Assembly (NCBI GenBank): GCA_026874595.1
Contig: CM049306.1
Coordinates: 63,496,019-63,560,018 of the forward strand
Direction of reading: 5' to 3'
DNA from: Sipunculus nudus
Lineage: Eukaryota > Annelida > Sipuncula > Golfingiida > Sipunculidae
DNA: 64,000 nt
Part shown: positions 10,990 to 23,761 of the stretch, piece by piece
How the letters are laid out: every line of letters begins with the position of its first letter
Numbering within the stretch: position 1 is the first letter of the stretch
The notes under the pieces: generated by a model
The model's database searches: none
What the model was told of the DNA's origin: nothing
Seen by the model: the letters and a program-made list of their open reading frames with translations, nothing else
Program-made: the position numbers and the translations under genes

Positions 10990-11593
10990 AACTGATTTTT
11001 TGTGCTAAAAATAATTTTCTGTTACCAATTTATAGACATCCTAATGGTATGGGATTAATGATGGGCTAAAAGTGAAAGCCGCAATTGTGTCTTAAGACGT
11101 TTAGTAGAAAATGTCCAAGTATATATATAGGCCTGATATACCATATAAATGAAAGGTTGGTCCCAGGAAATTCGTATGTCTGCTCTATGACTTAATTATT
11201 CGTATACAAGAAATGTTTTCATTCAGTTAAAAGAAAGAAGTGCTGAACACGATCATAACAATTTATTAAAATTCGCTTCTCGCATCTAATGATAACTGCA
11301 GGAAGCTCGTGTCAAAATTAGAAGTACATGTATATTATTGCTAAAGAACGGACACGTTATTTGCACATGTAATTTCTAAAGTAAACTTTGTTTATAAATG
11401 TTTGTCTGAATAATAATAGCAACAAATGGGTACATTTAAGTATATATTTGTAAGTAATATTGCCATATTTTTTGTTGTTTGTAGTAAACTGATCTGCATA
11501 AACTGTTACGGTGTCAATATAATTAACATGATCAAGAGCTTTTTATTATAGCAATATATATATATAGATTAATGGATAGATAGATAGATACAA

Positions 11594-11652
<59 letters not shown>

Positions 11653-12226
11653 TTTCTTTTACATGGATGTACAGGAATGTATTAATGTGATGCTTTGAAA
11701 ATAAAATATATACGTAATATATAACGGAAGTTCCTGTACAGTGTTTTTTTTATCTTCTGACGAATTTCAGCCGTTATATATAAGAATAGTTTGTAAGAAT
11801 AGTTATACATGCATGCATGCTATAAAGTAGTGGTTGTAAGGGAATTTTATTTAATTTATATAATTTGTTATATACTGTGGGATTTACAATAATAAAAATA
11901 TTAAAAAGCTCATGCGGTTTTTTTAAATAATTAAACGGTAATTGGTAGCCGCACGTTTCTGAATAATTGAGTAAACCTTTTGTACTGATACCACGAGGGA
12001 CCAGCACCAGTTCAACCGCGCTCACCATGCACTGTATCAGACATTTTGTGCACGGAGGACAGTGCCATAATGTGGATGATAGTTGTGTGTCGGCTGCACA
12101 CAAGTCCCATGCAGGTTTTTCTTCTTTATTACTTTATTGTTCCCTGAGTCTGGACATTGATCAACTGTATAATGAAATATCATCTTTTGTGAACATTATG
12201 TAAATAAATATCCATTAAGTATAATA
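10990..12226. other. No gene recognised; AT microsatellites
   Basis: Unique-looking AT-rich DNA. It contains a (TAGA) stretch at about 11572-11592 and a long (AT)n run at about 11597-11650. A short Cys-containing open stretch at 11967-12203 was considered and not accepted. Confidence 0.6.
11597..11650. repeat. (AT)n microsatellite
   Basis: An uninterrupted alternation of A and T over about 54 bases, self-complementary and next to a TAGA repeat. Confidence 0.95.
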
Positions 12227-13248
12227 ACAAGTGATCCATGGGTCATGACGCTCAGCCGACTGACCTGTTGACAATATTTCTTTGCACAGGCAACTAATTA
12301 AGATAATGTAGGTGGCATCATGCATATTAGCTCAAGTTCATCAAGACCCACAAGCACACCAAATTTGATGACAATCCATCCAGCCGTTCTTGAGGAATCT
12401 GGCAATTTGTGTGCATTTTTGCATTTTTTTCTGGGGTGCTCAAACATGCCCCGTAACTCGGAGAATGTATGTCACAGTGAACTAATTTGAGGTTTCTGAG
12501 GAGAACTTTCGAGAAAATCTCAGGATGCCAAGTTAGAAGATTCTGGGTCCAATGGTTATGATTTGTGCCTTGCGTTGGTATCAAATTTTCAATTATTCTG
12601 ATGGGGGCTTACAAGACCCATAGCTTCGAGGATATGGGTAACAGAGACCTAATTTCAGGTTTCCAAGAAGACTCTTCATGGACCTTAGTCTCTTACACAG
12701 ACACACGGTGGCGCTCCACAAGCCCCCAGTGTCAATCGGAGCCTGTGGAAGAGGCTACATGGACCTTCTAGGATATAGAGTTGAAAGATTCTAGGTCCCG
12801 TGATAACGATTTGTGCCCCGTTAACAGATGACCACATCTTAAAAAGTCTCAAAAACAGAGAAAACAAAATCGTAAAAAATCGAAAAAAAAATACAGGGGG
12901 CGCCACCAATCTGCAGTAACTGATGGAACACTCCATTATCAATACGCATGCAAAGAATCATGGTAATCAATTCATAAGTTGTTCAGATAATTGAGCTTTT
13001 GTATTAAATTTTGCATTATTCTGGGGGCTACTTTGGAGCACCAGAGCTCAGAGGATATGGGTAACAGAGACTTAATTCGGGTTTCCTTGGAGACTTTTCA
13101 TGGACCTTCCAGGATATCAAGTTGAAAGATTCTAGGTCCAGTGATAACGATTTGTGCCCTGTTAACAGATGACCGCATCTTTAAAGGTCTCAAAAACAGA
13201 GAAAACAAATTCGTAAAAAAATGATAAATTTCAGTCAGATGAGCTAAA
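12227..13248 (+). mobile_element. AGCTCAGCTGA-ended element, short member (1.0 kb)
   Basis: It begins ACAAGTGATCCATGGGTCA followed by cgctcagccgactgac, and ends in cagtcagatgagctaaa. These are the same two ends as at 21248-22891 and 30051-34255. Inside are two to three ~330-bp units with the usual landmarks (gtaacagagacctaatttcagg, cttttcatggacctt, ttctaggtcc, gccccgttaacag, gggggcgccacc). It lacks the gacggacgg stretch before its right end. It is non-coding. Confidence 0.7.
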
Positions 13249-13389
13249 AAAACAAGGATCATAAACAAGGCCTCGATCTTAGAACGGCCACTATAGACCG
13301 ACGCCGTGGAAAGCTATAAGCACAGTAACACTGGTTTTAATTATTACGGATTTGGTACAAATTTAACTAGCTAAAACAAACAAACACTT

Positions 13390-13398
13390 TTGCACACA

Positions 13399-13462
<64 letters not shown>
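13390..13462. repeat. (AT)n microsatellite
   Basis: About 60 bases of alternating AT after a tatatatt lead-in. Any open frame over it is an artefact of the repeat. Confidence 0.95.
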
Positions 13463-13465
<3 letters not shown>

Positions 13466-13949
13466 AATATATATTTATGATTGACAACGATGATTATATA
13501 TTCATTCATTATATATTGAAGTGTTGATCTTGTGGAAACCACTGATTGGATGTAGGTCTTAAAATAAATAAATATGGTGGAACTCTGAACGTCTGAACCT
13601 CGCATTGTCATTTTGTCTACATGCTATAAAAAGAGGTTTAAATAAACAGACAAATGACGTTTAATGACTTACATTAGATATAAGATTAGAGAGAGCGAAA
13701 GATTAATTTGTTTTGCATGTTCGGTAAGCCCAGGATACAGTGTTTATTCCTCGGTCAGACTCAGATGATCAGGTGTATTGGCCAAACCCTGTAGTTGTAA
13801 TTACCTCAGACTTGTGTGGAGTAGATATTACCTAGGTATAAGACAATCCAGCAGGGAGAGGCATTTTCTATCGTGTACCCAGGTCCAGATCTGAGTCAAG
13901 TAAAGCTGTCCACATAGACGGAGTTCCCTTGATTAATTCATCTTATATT

Positions 13950-14180
13950 ACTATGTGCTATACATGTATATAGAGTGCACATGTCAAAATCCGACAGGGA
14001 TGGAAACCTGTCAAAGCGGATTTCCCTGTAGCACCTCCAACTGTAGCGTACTTGTCAAGTCTCTTGAGCTATATATGTGTATATAGAATGCACAGGTCAA
14101 AATCCGACAGGGAAAACCTGTCACAATGGATTTCCCAGGAGCACTTGCAACCATTTTGTGTCTTGTTCGTGTGCATATTC
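13950..14180 (+). repeat. Two-copy ~117-bp tandem repeat with internal hairpins
   Basis: The block from tatatagagtgcac to gtcaaaatccgacaggga...cggatttccc occurs at about 13965 and again at about 14081. In each copy AAATCCG and ACAGG pair with CCTGT and GGATTT downstream, giving a stem. A third, weaker copy of the ctgacagggc...aaacctg part is at about 14190. Confidence 0.7.
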
Positions 14181-15277
14181 AGGTTAATACCTGACAGGGC
14201 AAGAAACCTGCACTTCAAGTATCAAAGTTATGTGTCAAATTTTTGTTGTGCCCCATCCATAGAATTCCTCCATTTTATTGATTTGCAACTTGCTAACTAG
14301 TATTATGTTTCCTTGTATTCTTGTTTTCCTTTGATTAGCTTTTTAATTGGCATTGATCTTTATGCAATCAAATATTTATTTTTAGCCAGTTATTTATTCA
14401 TGTTAAGTGATGAAAATAACATGGAGCATTATAAATTAAAATTCATTTTTTATCTAATCATTTAGTAATTATCTCTCTATCATTTGATATCTGTTATTGT
14501 ACCTGGTATAATGTCCAATTTACACACCTGTAAATGTTGAAGAGAGAAGAGAATGAATTGTATATGTATATTTGTAACTTAACATACAGCAAGAACAGTC
14601 AGACAGCTTGACCAGAATATAAGGGACTCTAATCAGATATTCCAGCAAATGAACAATGGACATTGTCTCTCTTTGTAAGCACTCAATGTTTATGCAATAC
14701 CTTGTATATTGCCATCCAGTTAACACTGATTGGGTGTGTTCATTTACTACATGTATATCTATATTTCTGTCTGTTATCCGGTGAATGTGGTAACATGTAA
14801 CCTCTCAATAGGTCTTGAAACCATCTTTAAATTTACATTTCCTGGTTCCGCTGTACACGCCGAATGTCATGCAAGGTCATCTACTATTTAATAATTCCAT
14901 GCACATTCTTAAGTATGGTAACTTCTTTTGGAGGTCATATTATTCATATTAGCTTGGGGACCAAGCTAGTTGCACCCCACCCATATTATGGTAGAGCTCA
15001 ATTCAGTGATGCTAATTAATTGTTCATGTTCAAGCTGAATTTTTAACTTCATATGTGAAGAACCATTCTGTGGGCCAGTCTGTTCCCTAGTGTGTCACAC
15101 CATGTGGTCAACCCACTGGACAGTCATCCCCAGTACGTGTGTTTGTTGGGCCATAATAGTTCTTCTATAAATCACTCAGTATTATACATATTAGCTTCAT
15201 ATTTAGAACACTGCTAGATTCCTATAACTTTAATTAACTCTGTTTTCATCCTTGTTTTCATTTTTTATCTTATTTAG

Positions 15278-15341
15278 TGGTGCTGATTTAAGTGGATTTT
15301 CTGTGTCTGTTGAAGTTCTAAACTTTGTGATAACCTATACA
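15278..15341 (+). CDS. Candidate 64-nt internal exon of an unknown gene
   Basis: A good acceptor (ttttttatcttatttag at 15261-15277) is followed by 64 bases with one leftover base and 21 open codons (GADLSGFSV...VITYT), then the strong donor gtaagt at 15342. The frame leaves the exon in phase 0, which fits the phase-0 entry of the second candidate exon at 20240. The peptide suggests a beta-strand-rich extracellular domain, but I do not recognise it. The surrounding 14.2-16 kb is the least repetitive part of the window. The call rests on splice signals and an open frame only. Confidence 0.3.
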
Positions 15342-15849
15342 GTAAGTAACAGCTATATGTTAGTTTGATACCATTTTCTACATGTATAATCTTTGGGTCA
15401 CATTTCATGTGGATGTAAAGTTTTATTCAATTTGATAAAGTAGTTTTTTTATAATGTGTCAGTAAAATGAAGAAACACAGATTCAAGTTAATGGCTGTAA
15501 TAGAATGTAAATTCATGTATCTTGGCATGATCCTATCAGTGTTAATGAGCAGCCCATCAGTGTCACCCTGGTAGCATCAGGGTCAAAGTTTAATGACGCT
15601 GCCAGATGTCTGAACAGCAGCAGATTTGATTTGACCACTGAGCTGGACACACATGAGCTGACCAGCATGCTGTGTGCATGAGTTTACTGAATACACCAAA
15701 GTCTCTACCACTTGAGGACTTATTGTTGTATTTAACTAATCCCCCCAACACAAAGATCTCGAGAGCGCTACAATATTTTGTATAATGAGCTACAAAGGAG
15801 ACTTCATGAGCCTCAGTTTGGTATATCATATGTATATACGTCACTCTTA

Positions 15850-17464
15850 TTTCAAATCCGCAAACTGAATTTAGATTAAAAAAGGTCCCAAAAAAGGGGA
15901 AAATATTCAGTTCAATACTGGCAACTTGACGCCCGTATTTACAAAAACACCTGCATATTTTAGTTTGGCATCAGCTGCGTCATTAATGGTAGGACCTAAG
16001 TAACAAATTGATGAATGATGCCATATGTATATATTTTGGTGCAGGTGTATGGTTCAATAGGTAGGCCCTCCTACTAGACTATTGGCCGTTTAGTTTTCTA
16101 GCATTGCGCACGTCGGCCTACATGAGAAGGTATTTAGACAGATGCGCGTCATCAAATTGTGTAAAAAGATCTGAACCTTCATGTAAAGTATGTGTGCCGA
16201 CAATAGGGTATAAATACAACTACTTAGCTGTTGCCATTCAGCCGTTATGCCTGTACCAACTTCACAGGTATGTTGGCAGGGTAACAAGTATGCTTCATGC
16301 GTCTATATAGGCGGCCTATACATGACTTGGTACGTGAGCGCTCGGATTTAGGTCCACATTATGACATGTGCAATGTAAACATAAATGCGGCAGAATATTA
16401 GTGATAAAGTTGATTTTACGCTTTTGTTCTTTTATATTAGAGAAACACTACAAAAGAACTTCACTAATATAAGGTGTCTTGGTCTGGGTTCTGATTGGTC
16501 GAATTCATAATATAAATCATGCAGCTATGATCCCACCTGAACCTTGTTTCGAATTCCAGAGCAGTGCAGACTAGTGCAGGACACAAAGAAAAGGAGAAAT
16601 CGGAGATGCTGTGATATCCTCAGACATTGGGAATACCCCAGTAAATCGGAGAGGGCGTGATATCCTCAGACACTGGGTATACTCCTGTAAAATAGGCCCC
16701 CTTAATTCTTCTGAAGCATATATTGACACATTACAAGGTCAAGGTCAGCAATTTGTACGACAACTTCAGTTTGATTGAAAGAATGTTTGTATCAAATCTG
16801 AGGTGAGACATGAACTACCAGGCTGCCTATACTTAATATAGCATGTCTTTGGTGGATTTTAGGAATGAAACGGAGCCACATTGGTGTTTACTCGGGTGAC
16901 TTTTCTACCTAATGGAGTACGCACTCGATAAATATATATAAAAACATTAAAATTACCTCTTAATTATTTTGATAGTTGTCTTCATTGGATTTATTTATGG
17001 AAGTTTTATTTGCTTGAATATGGAGCGACCTAAATAGGTTGATTTAATTTGATATACCGACTCAAACATCCTGCTGCAGTTCAACTTACTCTAGAACACT
17101 TGGGGGATCGCCCGTTTACTAAGGACCAGTTTTAATTGGTTGGATATTGCTGGTATGTTTATCACACACCCATGATAAACCATGACAGGCTTGCGTGCCA
17201 ATACTTGTACACAAGGCCATGCACGTTCATGTTTAGTTTAACAAGATGAAAGTGCTATTTACCGCCGTTTAGCAGTGTGCAGTTCATATTCTCCAGTAGA
17301 AATGACACTGGTCGAAACTAGTCACTTCTCTCAAACCAAAGAAAACATGAATACAGGTAGTCGACAAGCGACTACGTGTATCCGCCTAAATCAGAGTGGT
17401 ACGGGTGAAGTGAGGCATGGATTGAGTGGCAAGGGGAAATAGAGTGAGGTGTGTTGCATATTAG
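15850..17464. other. No gene recognised
   Basis: Mostly unique sequence. A short inverted repeat lies at about 16425-16475 (ttcttttatattag / ctaatataag). A gtagtcgacaagcgactac hairpin at about 17356-17374 lies just before the 275-bp repeat and may be part of that element. Confidence 0.5.
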
Positions 17465-18575
17465 CATGGATGTCTGCAGCCGAAATGTGTATGTAGGTTG
17501 CGCCACCTACCACAAATCCAGAAAGCTGTCCAAGTTGTATACATATGCAACATTTTAGGGAGAAAAATCAAACCACTACGTGTATATGAGTGATTTTTAA
17601 TCCCACAGCAGACAAACAGAAGGCAAAAATGATGGCAGGTGGCGCCACCAATTTTGTGTATGATTACGAGCTATGTGAGATCTATACACATGCAAAATTT
17701 CAGGGGGATATGTCAAACCAGTCCTGAGATATAAGCCTGAATGTCTGTAGCGTTAACACAAATGTAGGTCGCGCCACCTGCCAAAAAATCAAGAAAGCTA
17801 TCCAAAATGTATAAACACGCTAAATTTTTAGACAGATAAGTCAAACCACTACAGAAATATGAGTGATTTAAGCCAACGGCAGACAAACAGAGAGACGCTG
17901 TGCAAAATGGTTGCAGGTGGCCCCTCCAGTTTTGTGTATGATAAAGAGCTATGGGAGATCTATACACATGCAAAATTTTGGCCCTATCGGTCAAACGGTT
18001 CCTGAGATATGAGCTTGGATGTCTGCAGCGCAAACTAGAATCTAGGTGGCGCCACCTGTCATAAAATCAAGAACGCTGTCCAGGATGTATAAACACGCAA
18101 AATTCTAGGCAGTTATGTCAAACCACTGCCGAGATATGAGTGATATTATCCAACGGCAGACAAACAGACGGACGCTGTGCAAAATTGATTGCAGGTGGCG
18201 CCACCAGTTTGGCTTATGAATAAAGAGCTATGTGAGATCTACACACATGCAAAATTTTAGCCCAATCGGTCAAACGGTTCCCGAGATATGAGCTTTGATG
18301 TCTGCAGCGTGAACGTGAATGTAGATGGTGCCACCTGTCATAAAATCAAGAAAGCTGTCCAGGATGTATAAGCATGCCGAATTTCAGGTGAATTAGTCAA
18401 ACAAATGCAGAGATATGAGTGATTTAAACCCAAGGCAGATGAACAGATGGAAACTGTGCAAACATAGTTGCAGGTGGCGCCACCATTTTTGTGTATATTA
18501 TAAAGCTATCCAAGGGCTACATTTGTACAATCTTTTTTTCCTGATCGGTCAAACGGTTCCCGAGATATGTAGGTT
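17465..18575 (+). repeat. ~275-bp tandem repeat, four copies
   Basis: The marker tgtctgcagc recurs at about 17471, 17742, 18020 and 18299. Each unit contains ggcgccacct...aaaatcaagaa-gctgtcc, gtcaaaccact...gagatatgagtgat, aacggcagacaaacaga and a second ggcgccacc...gagatctatacacatgcaaaattt...gtcaaacggttcc. The 12-base palindrome GGTGGCGCCACC occurs up to twice per unit. It resembles the internal core of a non-autonomous element; no ends are clear. Confidence 0.9.
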
Positions 18576-18734
18576 AATGTATGGAAACAGACGCACAAAT
18601 GCACGCTGGGCAGAGAGGAAAGGTCAGAGGTCAAAACAAAATCGGGGCGCAGCAGTTCACATGTGACCCGAACATAATCCCGGGTTTCGTAAAATTCCGC
18701 TCAGCGGTTACGGAGGAGTTCTTCGAACACCTAC

Positions 18735-18758
18735 GCGGCGGCGGCGGCGGCGGTGGGC
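18735..18758 (+). repeat. (GGC)n microsatellite
   Basis: A run of cggcggcggcggcgg within otherwise unique sequence. Confidence 0.85.
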
Positions 18759-18912
18759 TGAAAACATAGTATGCGCAAAACTCTGTTTTGGCGGATACAA
18801 TTACAATAAATGTATTGCTGGTATATCTGCAGATCCAACAGTCTGATCGGCCGTCATGCGCCGTGTTTTCAGTGTAGTAGGGCTTTTCTGGGAAATTCAA
18901 CTCTCTCATTGC

Positions 18913-18915
<3 letters not shown>

Positions 18916-18966
<51 letters not shown>
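18916..18966 (+). repeat. (CT)n microsatellite
   Basis: About 25 uninterrupted CT units. Arg-Glu runs in open frames across it come from the repeat. Confidence 0.95.
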
Positions 18967-18969
<3 letters not shown>

Positions 18970-20077
18970 ACCGATTCGACACAATCCACCCGCTCCATCG
19001 TATGGGATTGTTTATATTAAGTGACCCCGGGTCGACCTCATGGCCCATGTATGTTCCTGTTTGATTATCACTTTGCCTGACACATAGTTGGCCGATACAG
19101 ATAACAGGAGCCGCTGGTCCGTCCATGTATCACTAGAGAGCACTCGACCCCACAATAAAGTGTACTCGGCCGCTTACGCTTATTTGTGGGAAATGTGGAG
19201 AAAGCGATTGAGCGTAGGACAACTGCGTGTTTTGGGCAACACTTTTGTAATACACGCCATCTCCGTGCGAAGTACGTGAAGGACGACTGTTATACTCATT
19301 TAGAGCACAGTTCCGTCAATTTCTCGATAAAATGACACCAACAAATAGGGATTCAAGCGACTGGGTCCATACATACAACGGTGCTGCCACAGGCCTGAGT
19401 TTTGCATCTATAAATAGATTTGCTGCTGAAGTCATTCAGCTAACCCAGCTAGTTTCATGTGGTGCACTTACTGGTGAGCTACATGCGAGAACCCAAGAAT
19501 GCTCATGTTACCTGTTATTGAAGATTGTCAGTTGTACTGTGTGCCATGAAACTGTTCTAGATGATTTTGTTTAACAGCAAAAACTATATACACTATATAT
19601 CCCAATACAACAAGTGAAGCAAGACCTGAATAATTTAGTAGTTTTTTTTTACGATTAGTATAAAAACATTATTATTGGTGAACTAAGATGAGAACAAGTT
19701 TCTTTCTATTCTGTTTGGAAGAAACTGCTGTTTCAATGGGGTATATTGGTAGACGATTAATAAACTTGTTTATGTAGATCTAGACCATGTTATTGCACTG
19801 CAATTTGTCCGGCATTAAAAAAATATTGATAATAGGAAAATATCTCAAAGTCTCTTGAGATAATGAGCGCAAAACGAAAGATCGATCAGGAACCCGAGAG
19901 GGAACATAAATAAATAGAGGTTTTTAAGACTTTTCATAAAGGTTGCGGCGGCTGAAAAGGGGTTGGTCTAGTAAATCTCTGGACCCTTGTGTCTATCGTC
20001 CTTTGATATATCTGACGTCCTTCCAGCAGAACTAACATAGGGGGATAGGGTCCAGAGACAGACTAGGTTGTTACAAC

Positions 20078-20111
20078 CCCCCCCCCCCCCCCACCCCCCC
20101 CCCCCACCCCC
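20078..20111 (+). repeat. Poly-C tract with rare A interruptions
   Basis: About 30 C in two blocks separated by single A bases. It is one of several long C or G homopolymers in the window (also 30958-30968, 43250-43263, 43772-43792, 44012-44026, 49398-49409, 49467-49481). Confidence 0.9.
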
Positions 20112-20239
20112 TTAGAATGGCTCCTATATGAAATGTGGATTATTTAATCGTGTACATCACAATACAAGTATATTGTGAATATATAAGCGTCAATACAGTC
20201 ATGATACTTACCTTGACTTTTGTTATTTATATACTGCAG

Positions 20240-20361
20240 TTGGGCTGTAATCCAGTTTCATCACCTGAATGTAGCCTATCCACAATTAAAACCAAGCCAC
20301 CTTGCAAACTTTACTGTTCTCCAACCAATGGTCCACAATTATTTGTCAAGTACACATGTAT
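20240..20361 (+). CDS. Candidate 122-nt Cys-rich exon, possibly lectin-like
   Basis: The acceptor ttatttatatactgcag (to 20239) and the strong donor gtaagt (20362) bound 122 bases that are open in frame 0 (40 codons plus two bases). The peptide has five Cys (LGCNPVSSPEC...PPCKLYC...) and ends LFVKYTC, which recalls the end of a galactose-binding (SUEL-type) lectin domain. A second frame is also open, so the frame choice rests on the Cys pattern and on phase 0 matching the exon at 15278-15341. Continuing past the donor meets a stop at once, which supports splicing there. Confidence 0.4.
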
Positions 20362-20379
20362 GTAAGTGTCCTGTTTTCG

Positions 20380-20965
20380 TGCCCTGTGACGTCAACACAC
20401 CACGATGAAACTGACACGGTGACTTCAACGAACCCGGTACCCGCTGGGCCCGATACCTCATCCGGAATATCAAACACTTACGGAGCGCCGATGCTAAAAT
20501 TTACCCAATATATTGCTGTTATAGTCTAGCAGACAGACTTTGAATATGTATAGACCAGCTAAATTCCAGTATAGCAGCACATCGTCGTTGTTTAGCAGTC
20601 TGTAGGGGAGTTAGTGGCCTGTACCCCAGGACAGAAGTCGTAAACATAGCAGGCAGAGATAGGGGGTGTGTGATTGGACGCTCAACTTTACAGCGAGCGT
20701 TGTAAGTAAGGCCAGGCAGATAAAACGTGCGGTTATCCAGAACGTTCAATGTAAAAAGTTAGGTGAATGACGAATAACCCGTTGAATTCTAAAAAATTGC
20801 ATATTTAGGGTGATTACATGATTGACAGTTTGAAATATTCGAACAGTCAAAGGGAAATGTCTGCTACACAAAGAGAACCTATAATGACCTTGTCAGGTAA
20901 AGGAATATACCGTTATAAAGTAGAATATTTTGGACCTATTTTTCTTTTAAATACGGATTACAATT
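20380..20965. other. No gene recognised
   Basis: No convincing reading frame, repeat unit or exon with both splice signals was seen here. Confidence 0.5.
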
Positions 20966-21245
20966 TCTCCCAAACGCACTAGCCAACAAATCTGTACAAA
21001 TTTTGTCAAAGTTATAATCAACAACCTCTCTGGTCCTGTCAAAGGTCGAGACATTCATAACATAAGCCTAACAAGATTTTTTGACGAATTGATTTATGGA
21101 GGAAGGCCTGGTATACTTTTGGCAGTCGACATTTAAAAAAGGTTTTTGACTCATTAGAATGGACCTTTATGTTTCCAGGATTAGAAAAAAATGAATTTTG
21201 GTGTTGATTGTATCAAATGAGATTTACAACGGATAAACGTGTGTT
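20966..21245 (+). pseudogene. Tx1/L1-like LINE RT fragment
   Basis: In shifting frames the plus strand reads an LAN..VQILSKLIINNLSGPVKGRDIHNIS block and then GGRPGILLAVD...SLEWTFMF. These are the RT finger motif and motif A of L1/Tx1-type ORF2 proteins. Stops interrupt it. It is cut at the left end of the element starting at 21248. Confidence 0.65.
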
Positions 21246-21247
21246 AA

Positions 21248-22891
21248 ACAAGGGACCTATGGGTCACTGTGCTCAGCTGACGTTAACCTTGAAGGTAAAA
21301 ACCTAAAATAATATCAAATGGAGATAAAGTGTAAGAGGAAGAGGTAATAAAGGCCATGGTTGGTTTATTTGATTGGTTTGTATTGATGAGCAAGAAATTG
21401 TTGCAAAAAATATTTTGTGACCTGACCATGTGTTTCCTAATGTTGAAACTAAAGCATGTGAGCAGTTTGTGAACAAATTATCTGTACTATTACCATGATC
21501 ATTAGTTGTTTTCTAATTTAAGTTTATATTTCTATACATTTCCAATTTAACCTATATATCTGAATATAAAAGTTGATTCATAATTCTCAACTGCATCATC
21601 ATAAATCTCAATCTTGTCAGATAACACCACATCATGCATACAAATGTTTATTTATTTTTTACCACAAAAATATATCTTTTATATCTGCAAAACAATAAAT
21701 ATCTAAAAATAATACTTGATTTAGATTTCACAATTTTTAATTGTGTCTTTATTTATCCATAATTTGCTTCATATTTTATAATAATTTAAGCATACTGATG
21801 GGTTCATTTATATTTGTTAAAATCATTTAAAAGAAAATTGATTTCTTTAAAAATGCTACATTACACAACATTGCATCTTCTGGATTACACCTTGAATTAT
21901 TTTTTCAAGGAAAGTTTTTGCATATCGGAGTGGAAACAGCATTACAATTAAGGAGATACAGTGAAAACAATAACAATTACTGCATAACACTTGGTGGGTT
22001 GGGTTTGCGGGGGGAGGGGGTTGATTGGGGTGGTGATATGAGAATAATTGTACACCTGTCACAGCAGGGGATCTCCCCCAGTGACTGTAACAAATCAGAA
22101 ACCCTGGCATAGCTGACTTCCAGTGACCTGGAGTGGGACCCTGCATCTGTAATCAAAGCAAGTGACTACAGAAAAAAAATCAATAACTAGCTTAATTTTC
22201 AAGCTTTTATTTTCAAATTTCAGATTTAGACAAACTAAATATTTATGTTTACATGCTGTGAAAATTAAATCAATGGTGCTTACAGGAAAAAAAAGTGCCA
22301 TGGTCAGAGTTGGGCAAAATTTAAGGTACTGATTTTTTTTTATGCTAATAACTTAAAAAATTTACAAAATTCAGATCTAATTTTGGGTAAACAATTGAAT
22401 CTTAATTAAACATAGTTATATAATTGAGAAAATAGACTCTAGTTTCAAAATTTTTCAAGTTAAGTGAGTTATTATTTTTCCTGATTTTTTACAAAGTCCA
22501 TTATGTTTGGGCCCATAACTTAAAGAATTTACACTTTACAGACTTAATTTCTGGCATGTACATAGGAACTATATAGAGAAATATTAATGGTAAATATGAG
22601 GAAAAACAGATGAGTGGTTTTAATATTAGGCAGTCCTGAAGTGTGAAAATAGGATTTTAATAAAAAATTGAGGTTTTTCTTTAATTTCTCAAAGGAACGA
22701 AGTCGCAAAGACCCAGTTTTCGGCTTGGTAGGAGATCTTGGGGACATCTAACATTATGCTGAATTTTGGATTCCTAGGTCTTACGGTTTCAAAACGTGCC
22801 ACATCTACGGACGGACGGACGGACAGACGGACGGACGACGGACAATGGACCACGACTATAGCTCAGATGACTTATAGTCAGCTGAGCTAAA
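21248..22891 (+). mobile_element. AGCTCAGCTGA-ended element, complete 1.64-kb copy
   Basis: The left end is ACAAGGGACCTATGGGTCA, then gctcagctgac. The right end is gacggacggacggacagacgg..., then agctcagatgac...gtcagctgagctaaa. The core includes one copy of the ~550-bp B block, also seen at 54840-55390 and 56760-57320. It is non-coding: a minus-strand frame at 22747-22544 recurs in the other copies only because the DNA recurs. The ends, the A|A-type junctions without obvious target duplication and the repeat-filled core fit a non-autonomous Helentron/pearl-like element. Confidence 0.75.
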
Positions 22892-22894
22892 AAG

Positions 22895-23367
22895 TGGAAA
22901 TCGATGCTTAATCCCGATAAAGCTAGTTTCATGTATTAAAGTCAATCACCGAATTCTGTTCTTTTAAAATGCAAAATTATATGGAACTAACAGTGTAATA
23001 TGAGAAGGAATCACACACACAAACTATCGTGGGCAAACCAAATCAATCGAACATGTATAAATGAATAAAGGCGATTGGGAATTTTTAAAAATATAATGAC
23101 CACAATTTGTCCAAAAACGCTGGGAAGGTTGTATGGGGCAATCGTTAGATCAATGTCAGAGTGCGGTTCACAGTTGTTAAATCAATGTACTTTGAAACTA
23201 AAAAAAATAACTAGAAAGTATACAAAGAAGGGAATCATTGGTCCGTGCGGGTTCCGTGATTTCAACGAGGTCACAAAACTTAAAGAGGAATTGTAATGGC
23301 AAAACCTAAAAACAAACGAGAGTTTTTTAAAACGATCCAACCAATGTTTCATGGCTCAGCTCAACGG
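22895..23367 (+). pseudogene. Jockey/CR1-like LINE, carboxyl end of RT
   Basis: The plus strand reads WKSMLNPDKASFM just after the neighbouring element ends, then (from 23075) CPKTLGRLYGAIVRSMSECGSQLL and, past a stop, WQNLKTNE. This follows the order of the RT thumb and tail in Jockey/CR1 clades (LNPxK ... YxxLVRxxxEYG ... LxWxxLxxR). Stops and frame changes mark it as dead. It may or may not belong with the LINE piece left of 21248. Confidence 0.6.
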
Positions 23368-23761
23368 TATTTAGTAACCTTACACCAAACACTACCTCCA
23401 CCTGCGTACCTTACTATTTAAAAGGTTTATACCTCGACTTTTGTACCTTAGAAGCCTTACAACCAACACTACCCCGCCCTGCATACCTTAGTAGGTTTAT
23501 ACCGAACCATACCTCGATCTGCGTATTACTATTTAGTAGCATTACACCCAACACTGCCTCGACCAGTGTAAGTTACTATATTTAGTAGCCTTTCACTATC
23601 TCGCCCTGCATACCTATTTAGTATAGCATTACACTTAACACTACCTAGACCGGCATACCTTACTAATAAGTAGGTTTAAACCCAACACTACCTTGACCCA
23701 CATACTTTAGTATAGGTATATACCGAACACTACCTCGATCTGCGTATTACTATTTGGTAGC
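23368..23761 (+). repeat. 47-bp satellite array, segment 1
   Basis: Diverged copies of a ~47-bp monomer (agtagccttacacccaacactacctcgacctgcataccttactattt). This segment holds the most irregular monomers of the array. It ends exactly at the target duplication of the LINE inserted at 23762. Confidence 0.9.

Noticed and set aside
11967-12203. Cys-containing open stretch as a host exon
   Set aside because: No convincing acceptor and only a weak donor; the opposite strand is equally open, so the call cannot be supported.
18631-19126. Open frames with Arg-Glu runs and a poly-Gly/Pro stretch
   Set aside because: These are translations of the (CT)n and (GGC)n microsatellites.
22544-22747. A minus-strand frame (SPRSPTKPKTGS…) recurring at 55134-55352 and, more diverged, at 56354-56743
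   Set aside because: It recurs because the B and A blocks recur. Differences between copies are not biased to silent sites by eye, and the frame is cut differently in each.
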